From NCBI GenBank assembly GCA_020720625.1, contig DYOH01000028.1:1-39739 (forward strand): DNA of 39,739 bases, given 5' to 3'. Each line of letters opens with the position of its first letter. Position 1 is the stretch's first letter. Position numbers and translations under genes: made by a program. This document shows positions 26,583 to 36,400 of the stretch, piece by piece. Source of the DNA: Acetofilamentum sp. GTDB taxonomy: Bacteria; Bacteroidota; Bacteroidia; Bacteroidales; DYOH01. Below the pieces are notes generated by a model. That model was not told where the DNA came from, ran no database searches, and saw nothing but the letters and a program-made list of their open reading frames with translations.

Positions 26583-28238
<1,656 letters not shown>

Positions 28239-28252
28239 TCAGATTAAAAAAA

Positions 28253-28284
28253 ATCAAAAGCGAAACAGGATTTCTCTGTTTCGC
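28253..28284 (-). terminator. Terminator between the DUF349 gene and pyrG
   Basis: GCGAAACAG (28260-28268) pairs perfectly with CTGTTTCGC (28276-28284) across a 7-base loop. The minus strand continues TTTTGATTTTTTT, a good T-rich tail. It follows the DUF349 stop, so pyrG probably has its own start or relies on readthrough. Confidence 0.85.
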
Positions 28285-28309
28285 CTGATCTCTATTTTGC
28301 TTATGCTTG

Positions 28310-30337
28310 TTAGCTTTTACGCATCTCGTCAATCATTTTTAGCTGATCCATTAGCTCGTCGACACTTTTGCGGGCTTCTTCAATTTTTTGCTGAATATTT
28401 TTTATCATACTTTCCGCATTTTTCGATTGTGCGAAAAAGCCGATGTTGTTTTCCCAAACACTAATATCGCTGCGCAATTTTTGAATTTTTCCGGCTATTT
28501 TTTCTCTTTCTAATTTTAATTTTTCTTTTGATTTCGGATTATTTCCAATATCATCGAGTTTTGATTTATACTGGCCACTTTGTCTTTTAGAATCGCTCAT
28601 TTGAATTGATCCATAAAATTTATTAATCAAAACTTTGTATTTTTCGGCAATATCGTTTTTGCTATCTCTGGGTACAAACCCAATTTTCGACCATTCGTTT
28701 TGAATTTCTTGAACATGAGCGTGCAAATCGCCTTGTGATGATTCAGCATTTAGCAGATTTTCTAATTTCGATATGAGTTCTACTTTTTGCTTCAGATTAT
28801 CATCCTGCTCTTTTTCTATATCATTATAGTGGGCTTCTTTTCTTTCGAAGAAACGATTGCAAGCTGCTCTAAATCTTTGCCATATTTCGTCGGAGTATTT
28901 TCGGGGCACAGGGCCAATTTTTCTCCATTTTTTTTGCAAACCGATAAGTTCTTCGGTTGTTTTTTTCCAATCAGTACTTTCTTGCATGGCTTCGGCCTGC
29001 ATGCAAAGTTCTGTTTTTTGCTCCAGATTTTGGTTCTGAAGCTGACGATGTTGTGCAAAGAAATCGCGTTTCTTGTTAAAAAATACATCGCAGGCTCTTC
29101 TAAAGCGATTGTATATTCTGTTGTTGTCTTTTTTTGGTGCAAAACCTATGGCTCTCCACAAGTCTTGTAATTTTATCAACTCTTTGGATGTTTCGTCCCA
29201 ATCTTTGGGTGTTTTTAGCTCAATCTCGGATAATTTTTCGGCCTCTTCGCAAATCATCACTTTGGCTTTTAAATTGTTGAGCTGTTCATCTTTCAAAGAC
29301 TCAAAATAATCCTGATGCCTTTTATTTATCTTTGCGGAGGCATCTTTAAAGCGATCCCAAATTTCGTCTTTGTTCTCGTTTGGTACCGGTCCAATTTCGC
29401 GCCATTGCTGATGTAAAGACTGCAAATCTTTGTAAGCTTTTACAACTTTTTCTTCAACAATCAGTTCTTCGGCCAAAACACAGAGTTCTATTTTTACCTC
29501 AAGGTTTTTTCTTAAATCCAGATCCCTTAACTCTTTATTAATCTTTACATAATCGTAAAAACTTTGAACATGATGATGATAAGTTTCCCACAATGATTTA
29601 ACCCTGGATTGCGGTACTTGTCCTATCTCGTTCCATCTGTGCTGTATGTCTCTAAAATTACCAAAAGTATCGTTAAGCGATTCGGTTCCGTTTACCAGGT
29701 TTTTAAGCTCTTCTATTACCTGAATTTTTTTATGGTAATTTTGTTCTTTAACTTTTTCTAATTCTTCCAGTTTTTGTCTTCTTTTTTCTTTAAAAACAAA
29801 CTGTATGTCTTTAAATTCTTGCTCATATTTATCTTCGAACTGAAATTCTTCTTCAATACCACCATTATTTATAAATTCTTCTTTAGCTGCATTGTATTCT
29901 TCGTTGCGTTGTTTGTAAAAGAAGTTTTTTATTGTTTCCAGGTGCGCTCTTATGCTCTCTTCATCTTCCGAAGAAATTAATTCTTTATAGGCGGCTATTA
30001 AATCGGGTCGGCTAAGTAATTGGTATTTTTGCTTAACTTCTTCAATATCTTCGTGTTCCGTCAAACTTTCCAGATTGTCGGGGTCTTCGTTTTCGTCGTC
30101 TTCTTCAATTACTGCTTCGTTATGTGAAAAAACTTCTTCTACTTTTTCTTCTGTTTTTTCTACTTTTTTATCTTTCGATAATTTTTTTAAAATCTTTTCT
30201 GCAGCAGAAAGCGACTCTTCGTTGGATGGTTCCAAATTATTTTCGAGTTGTTGCTCGTTGACAGTCTCTTCATTCTGAACGTCTTTATTTTGCTCAAAAT
30301 TTTCTTCCGGATTCAAATTCTTTTCTAATTCGCTCAT
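28310..30337 (-). CDS. DUF349 protein with five tandem repeats
   Basis: This 675-residue acidic, helical protein has a low-complexity, Glu-rich N-terminus (1-110) and then five DUF349 repeats. Each is marked by a W-x-x-I-G motif about 77-82 residues apart: W235 (RWNEIGQVPQ), W312 (QWREIGPVPN), W394 (LWRAIGFAPK), W471 (KWRKIGPVPR) and W549 (EWSKIGFVPR). Residues about 600-675 form a coiled coil. There is no signal peptide, so it is cytoplasmic. DUF349 proteins are widespread in Bacteroidota with no established activity. A small hairpin-forming palindrome sits in its leader (30360-30376). Confidence 0.9.
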   Translation of the reverse strand: MSELEKNLNPEENFEQNKDVQNEETVNEQQLENNLEPSNEESLSAAEKILKKLSKDKKVEKTEEKVEEVFSHNEAVIEEDDENEDPDNLESLTEHEDIEEVKQKYQLLSRPDLIAAYKELISSEDEESIRAHLETIKNFFYKQRNEEYNAAKEEFINNGGIEEEFQFEDKYEQEFKDIQFVFKEKRRQKLEELEKVKEQNYHKKIQVIEELKNLVNGTESLNDTFGNFRDIQHRWNEIGQVPQSRVKSLWETYHHHVQSFYDYVKINKELRDLDLRKNLEVKIELCVLAEELIVEEKVVKAYKDLQSLHQQWREIGPVPNENKDEIWDRFKDASAKINKRHQDYFESLKDEQLNNLKAKVMICEEAEKLSEIELKTPKDWDETSKELIKLQDLWRAIGFAPKKDNNRIYNRFRRACDVFFNKKRDFFAQHRQLQNQNLEQKTELCMQAEAMQESTDWKKTTEELIGLQKKWRKIGPVPRKYSDEIWQRFRAACNRFFERKEAHYNDIEKEQDDNLKQKVELISKLENLLNAESSQGDLHAHVQEIQNEWSKIGFVPRDSKNDIAEKYKVLINKFYGSIQMSDSKRQSGQYKSKLDDIGNNPKSKEKLKLEREKIAGKIQKLRSDISVWENNIGFFAQSKNAESMIKNIQQKIEEARKSVDELMDQLKMIDEMRKS

Positions 30338-30708
30338 ATCAGCTTTGGTTTAAATCAGTAAACTCCTTTGGAGTTTTATTTACTCTAATTTTGATGACTA
30401 ATTTTCATAAAATTGTCAGGGCGAAAGTATAAACAATGAATGAATTTCACAAAAGCTTTTGTGTGTTTTTTAATTCGGCTTTATATCTGTTGGTTTATAA
30501 GATTTTATTTACGCTATTCTGCATTTTTTTTTTCAATTGCTTTTATATACCTATTATATATTACTTTAGCCAAATTTTATAAACAACACATTATCAGCAT
30601 CTTGCATTGTATTTCTTGCTAATCTACAAATTTTCTTGTTTATGCATTTTTTGCTTTATACTTCGCTCATTTCATTGATTATTAATATTCTATCGCCCAA
30701 ATATTTCT
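30338..30708. other. AT-rich gap between pepD and the DUF349 gene
   Basis: This 371-bp stretch is very AT-rich. Plus-strand open frames here (30440-30622, 30636-30938) run antisense or have no protein-like content and are rejected. Near the DUF349 start there is the palindrome AAACTCCTTTGGAGTTT (30360-30376). No TAnnTTTG element is seen in the part I scanned, and no pepD terminator is evident. Confidence 0.5.
30360..30376. repeat. Small palindrome in the DUF349 gene leader
   Basis: AAACTCC and GGAGTTT flank a 3-base centre, 23 bases upstream of the start codon. It could form a short hairpin in the mRNA leader or be a protein-binding site. Meaning unknown. Confidence 0.35.
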
Positions 30709-32166
30709 TCACGAAACGGGTGCATTTTCTAAAATATGCAGCAGTAATTTCCAAAATTTTTCAACACTTGGGATGTAAAGCCTTTCATCGGGACTATGTG
30801 CACCTTTCATACTTGGCCCAAAAGAAACCATATCCAATTGCGGAAATTTTGTCAGGAATAAGCCACACTCCAGGCCGGCATGAATGGCTTTTACTTCGGG
30901 AGTTTTGCCAAACAGGCTTTTATAAGATTGTTCTGTAATTTTCAGAATTTCGCTATCCGGATTTGGTTCCCAACCGGGGTATCCTCCATTTTGAATTATT
31001 TCGGCTCCTGCAAGTCTAAATGTGGAAGCAATGGTTTCGGCAATATGTTTTTTTGCTGACTCGAGAGAGCTTCTCTGACTAGTGCCCACGATAATTTGCA
31101 TGGCCATCTTTTTTACAGAAGCCAAATTCGATGATGTTTCTACCAAAGCGTCAATTGTTTGGCTCATAGCAAAAACGCCATGATGCAGGGCTTGCAAAGC
31201 CAAAAGCAAATTATTTTTTGTATTTTCGTCGATAGCCGTAAGCGGAATTTCGCAAGTCTCCATCTCAATTTTTAAATCTGGCTCAGTACGAATATACTCT
31301 CTTTCTGCATCGGCCAAAAATGTATTTAGGCAAAGTCTTATTTCTTCTTTTTTGTGCTGTGCTGTGCTTATAATGGCATAAGCTTCGCGGGGAATAGCAT
31401 TTCTGAGGTTTCCCCCGGAAATTTCTGTAATCTGAATATTGGTTTTTTTGTCAATTTGACTTAACAATCTAACAAGAAGTTTAATGGAATTGCCGAGCTT
31501 CTTATTGATTTCGTCGCCCGAATGGCCGCCTTTTAAACCGCTAACCATAATCTTACATGCGTAAGAGCCTTGTTTTACAGGCACTTCTTCAAAGTTAAAA
31601 CGTCCTTCGGTATCCATTCCGCCGGCACATCCCATAAATAATTGGCCTTCGTCTTCGGAGTCAAGATTAAGTAAAATGCTGTGCTCCAAAAAGCCGGGCT
31701 TTAACTCAATGGCTCCGGTCATGCCCGTTTCTTCGTCAGAAGTAAAAAGACATTCAATTGGGCCGTGCTTAAGTTCTTTGTCGGCCAGAACTGCCAGCGC
31801 AGCTGCCATACCAATTCCATCGTCGGCACCAAGTGTTGTTCCTTTTGATTTAATCCAGTCGCCATCGATAAATGCCGGAATGGGGTCGTTTTCGAAATCA
31901 TGCTTAAAATCAGCATTTTTCTCGCATACCATATCCGAGTGACTTTGAAGTATAATACCTTTTCGGTTTTCGAAACCCATGCTCGCTTTTTTCTTAATGA
32001 GCACATTTCCTGCATCGTCGGTTTTATATTCCAGCTGTTGTTCTTTGGCAAAATTTTCGAGATAGGCAATTATTTTTTGCTCCTGTTTAGAAGGCCTCGG
32101 AATTTGCAGTATTTCATCAAAATATTTGAATACTAGCTGCGGATGAAGATTTTTAATGCTATTCAT
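30709..32166 (-). CDS. pepD: Aminoacyl-histidine dipeptidase (M20, PepD family)
   Basis: This 485-residue metallopeptidase hydrolyses Xaa-His and other dipeptides (PepD/peptidase D, M20C). Zinc-binding and catalytic residues are in place: H76 and D78 in QSHSDMV, D115 in TLGADDGIG, E145/E146 in TSDEETG, D169 in NLDSED, and the late His in IHAGLECGLF. Length matches the family. No signal peptide, so cytoplasmic. It begins only 12 bp after the LacI-family gene on the same strand, so the two may share a transcript even though their jobs look unrelated; recycling of peptides is a general housekeeping role. Confidence 0.93.
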   Translation of the reverse strand: MNSIKNLHPQLVFKYFDEILQIPRPSKQEQKIIAYLENFAKEQQLEYKTDDAGNVLIKKKASMGFENRKGIILQSHSDMVCEKNADFKHDFENDPIPAFIDGDWIKSKGTTLGADDGIGMAAALAVLADKELKHGPIECLFTSDEETGMTGAIELKPGFLEHSILLNLDSEDEGQLFMGCAGGMDTEGRFNFEEVPVKQGSYACKIMVSGLKGGHSGDEINKKLGNSIKLLVRLLSQIDKKTNIQITEISGGNLRNAIPREAYAIISTAQHKKEEIRLCLNTFLADAEREYIRTEPDLKIEMETCEIPLTAIDENTKNNLLLALQALHHGVFAMSQTIDALVETSSNLASVKKMAMQIIVGTSQRSSLESAKKHIAETIASTFRLAGAEIIQNGGYPGWEPNPDSEILKITEQSYKSLFGKTPEVKAIHAGLECGLFLTKFPQLDMVSFGPSMKGAHSPDERLYIPSVEKFWKLLLHILENAPVS

Positions 32167-32178
32167 ATTTTTTTAGTT

Positions 32179-33207
32179 TCATTCAATTCGTTTTGCGGTA
32201 GATTCCCTGATAACCAATTCAGTTTTCAGCACGCGAGTTTCAGGAATATAAAATTCGTCCTGATTATCAATTCGGTTCAATAAAATCCGGGCGGAAATTT
32301 GTCCCATTTCAAATCCATGTTGTTCAATGGTTGTTAGCTGTGGTTCAGTCATCAGGCTAATGAGACCATTGGTGAAACCAACCACTTTAATATCTTCAGG
32401 AACGCTAAATCCCGCATTTTTAATACTACGCATGGCACCAATGGCAGTGGCATCATTTACAGCGAAAACGCCATCAAAGTCGAGTTCTTTATTCTTTATT
32501 AGGTTATAAACGCTAAAGATAGCACCATTGTAAGTATCGCACTGAACAATATAGTTTTCGTTAAACACTATTCCGGCTTTACTAAGCGCACGCCTGTATC
32601 CTTCGAGCCTGTTTTTGCTGATAAGTAAATGAGGGGGCGCCGAAAGAAAGAGTATCTTGCTGCAACTTTGCTCAATTAAATGAGTTACCGCCTGAAAAGC
32701 TCCGTTTACATCATCAACCACAACCTTATCGGTGCTAATGCTCTCAATGGCCCTGTCGAAAAATACAATGGGAATTCCGTTTTTTTCCAGATTTTTTAAA
32801 TGGTCGTAGTTAGTGGTTTCTTTCGAAACAGAAATTAAAACACCATCCACCCGGCTGGCAAGCAAAGCCTGAGCATCTGCCACTTCGCGCACATAAGATT
32901 CGTTGGATTGCGTAATCATAACCTTATATCCGCTTCCATAAGCCACATCGCTTACCCCGCTGATAATGGAGGAGAAAAAATGATGCACAATTTCCGGAAT
33001 AATCAATCCGATAGTAAAAGATTTGCTGTGTTTTAAGCTTAAGGCAATAGCATTTGGGCGATATTGCAACTGAGAAGCCAGTTTTTTTACTTTTTCCTTG
33101 GTCTTCGGACTAATATCCGGATGATCTTTGAGTGCTCTCGAAACAGTAGAAGGAGATATACCAAGTGCTTTGGCAATATCTTTAATAGTCGTTTGGTGTC
33201 CTTTCAT
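32179..33207 (-). CDS. LacI-family transcriptional regulator
   Basis: This is a 342-residue regulator when started at MKGHQTTIKDIAKALG. A longer frame beginning at 33285 adds a hydrophobic, unlikely stretch before the DNA-binding domain, so I chose 33207. The HTH is TTIKDIAKALGISPSTVSRA and continues into the hinge YRPNAIALSLK, where the Leu can wedge into a central CG step. The rest is a periplasmic-binding-like sugar domain (FTIGLIIPEIVHHFFSSI, FDGVFAVNDATAIGAM, VVGFTN). It diverges from susC across a spacer holding two CG-centred palindromes, so it probably controls the glycan locus and itself. The inducer sugar is not known. pepD follows 12 bp later. Confidence 0.93.
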   Translation of the reverse strand: MKGHQTTIKDIAKALGISPSTVSRALKDHPDISPKTKEKVKKLASQLQYRPNAIALSLKHSKSFTIGLIIPEIVHHFFSSIISGVSDVAYGSGYKVMITQSNESYVREVADAQALLASRVDGVLISVSKETTNYDHLKNLEKNGIPIVFFDRAIESISTDKVVVDDVNGAFQAVTHLIEQSCSKILFLSAPPHLLISKNRLEGYRRALSKAGIVFNENYIVQCDTYNGAIFSVYNLIKNKELDFDGVFAVNDATAIGAMRSIKNAGFSVPEDIKVVGFTNGLISLMTEPQLTTIEQHGFEMGQISARILLNRIDNQDEFYIPETRVLKTELVIRESTAKRIE

Positions 33208-33240
33208 ATAGCTACATAATAATGGAAGTAAAGATAATAC

Positions 33241-33248
33241 AAATTTAT
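33241..33248 (-). promoter_or_regulatory. Bacteroidota -7 element of the lacI-type gene
   Basis: The minus strand reads TAAATTTG (TAnnTTTG match), 33 bases upstream of the ATG at 33207. This supports the 33207 start, because the longer frame's start (33285) would lie upstream of the promoter. Confidence 0.5.
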
Positions 33249-33289
33249 AAATTTTAATGTAATAAATCTGCTGTAAAACATTCATGTTG

Positions 33290-33314
33290 CAAACGTTTGC
33301 GAATACGTTTTCGT
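33290..33314. promoter_or_regulatory. Tandem LacI-type operator candidates
   Basis: A perfect 12-bp palindrome GCAAACGTTTGC (33290-33301) is followed by an imperfect CG-centred palindrome CGAATACGTTTTCG (33301-33314; 6 of 7 base pairs). The centres are 12 bp apart. CG-centred palindromes with this half-site are typical LacI/GalR-family operators. The pair lies between the divergent lacI-type gene and susC, about 106-130 bp before the susC start. Confidence 0.75.
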
Positions 33315-33367
33315 TAATTGTTTGATAAATAATAGCATCAATAATTTATTTAAGTGTAAAAATTTAT

Positions 33368-33375
33368 TAATTTTG
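33368..33375 (+). promoter_or_regulatory. Bacteroidota -7 element of susC
   Basis: TAATTTTG matches TAnnTTTG, 44 bases before the susC ATG. The operator pair lies about 54-78 bp further upstream. Confidence 0.5.
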
Positions 33376-33419
33376 GTGTAATCTAATTCAATTAAATAAT
33401 ATTTATTAACTAAATAGAA

Positions 33420-36368
33420 ATGTGTAAACAAATAACAAAACTATTCATAATGCTGGTTTTACTGGGTTTTTCCGGTAATATTTGGGCGCAGCAGATGATA
33501 GTAAAGGGAAAGGTTAGCGACGCAGCTACCGGTGAAGGGCTTCCGGGCTCAACTATTCAGGTCAAGGGCACTACTTTGGGTACTATTACCGATTTAGACG
33601 GTAAATTTCAAATTCAGGTTAATTCCGGTAACGATATCCTTGTGGTTTCATTTATCGGATATCTGCCCATGGAAGTTAAAGTGGGCACTCAAACTGAGTT
33701 TGATGTAAAATTAAGCGTAATTAGTGAAGAAATTGAAGAGGTGGTGGTTATTGGTTACGGTGTGCAAAAGAAAACCGACAAAACCGGCGCCGTTTCAAAT
33801 ATTCAGGCCGACGAACTTAATGGAGGTGTGCTTACAGACCCAATTCAGGCCATGCAGGGCAAAGCGGCCGGTGTGGTAATTACCAAAAAAGGTGGCGACC
33901 CCAATGGCGGTTTTTCTGTTAAAATCCGTGGTGCATCTGGTTTAGCATCAGGTACAAATCCTTTGTATGTTGTTGATGGTGTACCCGGTGTGGATCCTAC
34001 AACCATTGCTCCCGAAGATATTGAATCTTTCAACATCTTGAAAGATGCTTCATCTACAGCCATTTACGGTTCGCGCGGTGCCAACGGTGTTATCATTATT
34101 ACTACCAAGAGAGGCCAGAATACCGGCGCTATCGTTAACTTTAATGCTTACACATCTTTAGATCAGGTAGCCAAAAGACTTGATTTAATGGATGCTGACC
34201 AAATCAGGGCTTATGCCACAGAGAATAACTTAAACCTGATTGACGGGGGTGCAAACACCGATTGGCAGGATGCCATATATCGCAATGGCATTACACAAAA
34301 TTACAATTTAGCCATTTCGGGTGGCAGCGAAAACACCACCGTGCGTTCGTCTGTTACTTTCTCCGATTTTATGGGTGTTGTTATAGGCACTGAAAAACAA
34401 CGTACCATTGCCCGTATCAATTTAACGCAAAAGGCGCTTAACAATAAGTTAACCGTTCAGACCAATCTGGCTGGAACTTTTGAGAAAAACGACTATATTT
34501 CTTACGGAAGCAACGGAACAAACGATATTTTTTATCAGGCTTTCCAACGTAATCCTACCGACCCTATTTACGACGAAGATGGCGAATTTTACGAAGTTCA
34601 GCGCGACTTTAACTACTATAACCCTGTGGCTTTGGTAGAACAAATTCAAAACGAGCGCGATGCCAAACGTTTCTTTGGAAATTTAAAAGCCGATTTAGAA
34701 TTGTTTAGTGGTTTTATTTTGGGTGTAAACTATGGCTATGTGCGCAATGATGACGAATCTTTCTATTTCGAACCCAGTTTTGTGAGAGGTGGCAATTCTT
34801 TAGGATATGGAAAAAGAGCTTATAATAGCTTTTCTTCTTCTGTTTTCGAAGGAACCGCATCCTATACAAAATCTTTCGGTGAGAATTTTATCAATGCAAT
34901 TGCAGGTTATTCTTTCCAGGAAGACTTTAGCGACGGATTATGGGCACAAGGTAGTCAACCGCTTTCCGATTTTGTGTTATCGCATAATCTGGGCGTTTTA
35001 AACGTAGTTAATGTGGGCGATATTGGTTCTTATAAAAACTCTAACCGCTTAATTTCTTTCTTTGGAAGGGCTACATATAATTTTGGTTCAAGATATTATG
35101 TAACCGGAACAATTCGTAGAGACGGTTCTTCGAAATTTGGCGCCAACAAGGAATGGGGTATTTTCCCATCCGGTTCTGTGGCCTGGAATATCAAAAACGA
35201 AAGTTTTCTCGAAAATGTTGATTTCGTAAGCTCATTAAAATTTCGCGTAGGTTATGGATTATCCGGTAATCAGGAAATTGCTTCTTATCTTGATACAAGA
35301 TATGTTTCGCCTGCCGGAACAGCTCCAAACCCCGAAACCGGCGAAGATGCCATTAACTTTGAAGCAAGCCACAATACCAACCCCGATTTGCAGTGGGAAG
35401 AAAATGCAGAATTAAATATTGGTATTGACTTTGGTTTTGCAAAAGACAAAATATCCGGTTCTATAGAATATTATGACAAAAGCACATACAATTTATTGGC
35501 TGAATACTCTGTTCCGGTACCACCAAATGCACTTGCTCGTACTTATGCCAATGTTGGAGACATCAGTAACAAAGGAGTTGAATTAAACATTCAAGCCTAT
35601 ATTATTGCACGACCAAATTTGGATTGGAAAACCGGATTTACTTTCTCACATAACAAAATGATGGTAAACTCCCTATCTAACGACAAATTCGAATGGTCGC
35701 CTATGAAAGAAGGTTGGTTATCGGGACGTGGTTTGGTTGGTGACCAAAACTGGACGCAAATTGTGGGAGAAGGTTACGAAATTGGTACTTTCTACATGCC
35801 CGAATATGCAGGATTATCTTCCAACGGAAAATTCTTATACTATACCGCTGCCGGTGGCGTAACACGCAATTTAGCAGCTGCCGAAAGAAGAGTAGTTGGT
35901 AATGCATTGCCCGACTTTGTAATGGGTTGGTCGAACTATTTCACTTTTTTCAAAAAATTTGATTTTAGATTCTCGCTACGCGGTGTTTACGGTTCGGATG
36001 TATTAAATGTTACCCGTTTAATATTCGGAAATCCAATCTGGTTACCCAATATCAATGTGCTTGAGTCGGCTCTGGAAGAGATAGAAAACGGATTGGATGA
36101 CTATCCACGCCCAAGCAGTTATTACCTTGAAGATGGCTCGTTTATCCGTTTGGATGAAGTTACTTTGGGATACAGCATTCCTACCGAAAAAATTGGGTTT
36201 ATTCAAAAATTTCGTGTATATTTCAGCTCTAACAATGTATTTACTTTAACAAAATACACTGGTATAGACCCTGAAGTTGCCTACGATGGTTTATCCTTTG
36301 GTTTGGATCAATACAATGTTTATCCAAAAACCAGAACTTTCACCTTTGGTGTTAATATGACATTTTAA
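33420..36368 (+). CDS. SusC/RagA-type TonB-dependent outer membrane transporter
   Basis: This 982-residue protein imports glycan fragments across the outer membrane using TonB energy. A signal peptide (ending near WAQ, residue 24) is followed by a carboxypeptidase-D-like regulatory domain (about 27-105: GKVSDAATGEGLPGSTIQVK, IVSFIGY-type end), the EEVVVIGYG linker, the plug (about 110-220, with LYVVDGVPG and ILKDASSTAIYGSRGANGV) and a long barrel ending in the aromatic FGVNMTF. It is at the lower end of SusC lengths. susD follows after 32 bp. The nature of the glycan is not readable, but the SusE/F-like protein downstream suggests an alpha-glucan. Two LacI-type operators lie upstream. Confidence 0.96.
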   Translation: MCKQITKLFIMLVLLGFSGNIWAQQMIVKGKVSDAATGEGLPGSTIQVKGTTLGTITDLDGKFQIQVNSGNDILVVSFIGYLPMEVKVGTQTEFDVKLSVISEEIEEVVVIGYGVQKKTDKTGAVSNIQADELNGGVLTDPIQAMQGKAAGVVITKKGGDPNGGFSVKIRGASGLASGTNPLYVVDGVPGVDPTTIAPEDIESFNILKDASSTAIYGSRGANGVIIITTKRGQNTGAIVNFNAYTSLDQVAKRLDLMDADQIRAYATENNLNLIDGGANTDWQDAIYRNGITQNYNLAISGGSENTTVRSSVTFSDFMGVVIGTEKQRTIARINLTQKALNNKLTVQTNLAGTFEKNDYISYGSNGTNDIFYQAFQRNPTDPIYDEDGEFYEVQRDFNYYNPVALVEQIQNERDAKRFFGNLKADLELFSGFILGVNYGYVRNDDESFYFEPSFVRGGNSLGYGKRAYNSFSSSVFEGTASYTKSFGENFINAIAGYSFQEDFSDGLWAQGSQPLSDFVLSHNLGVLNVVNVGDIGSYKNSNRLISFFGRATYNFGSRYYVTGTIRRDGSSKFGANKEWGIFPSGSVAWNIKNESFLENVDFVSSLKFRVGYGLSGNQEIASYLDTRYVSPAGTAPNPETGEDAINFEASHNTNPDLQWEENAELNIGIDFGFAKDKISGSIEYYDKSTYNLLAEYSVPVPPNALARTYANVGDISNKGVELNIQAYIIARPNLDWKTGFTFSHNKMMVNSLSNDKFEWSPMKEGWLSGRGLVGDQNWTQIVGEGYEIGTFYMPEYAGLSSNGKFLYYTAAGGVTRNLAAAERRVVGNALPDFVMGWSNYFTFFKKFDFRFSLRGVYGSDVLNVTRLIFGNPIWLPNINVLESALEEIENGLDDYPRPSSYYLEDGSFIRLDEVTLGYSIPTEKIGFIQKFRVYFSSNNVFTLTKYTGIDPEVAYDGLSFGLDQYNVYPKTRTFTFGVNMTF

Positions 36369-36400
36369 TTATATAATCCGTATTTGAAAAAGATATAGAG

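Noticed and set aside
30440-30938. Plus-strand open frames between the DUF349 gene and pepD
   Set aside because: One is in AT-rich non-coding sequence; the other runs antisense into pepD. Neither is protein-like.
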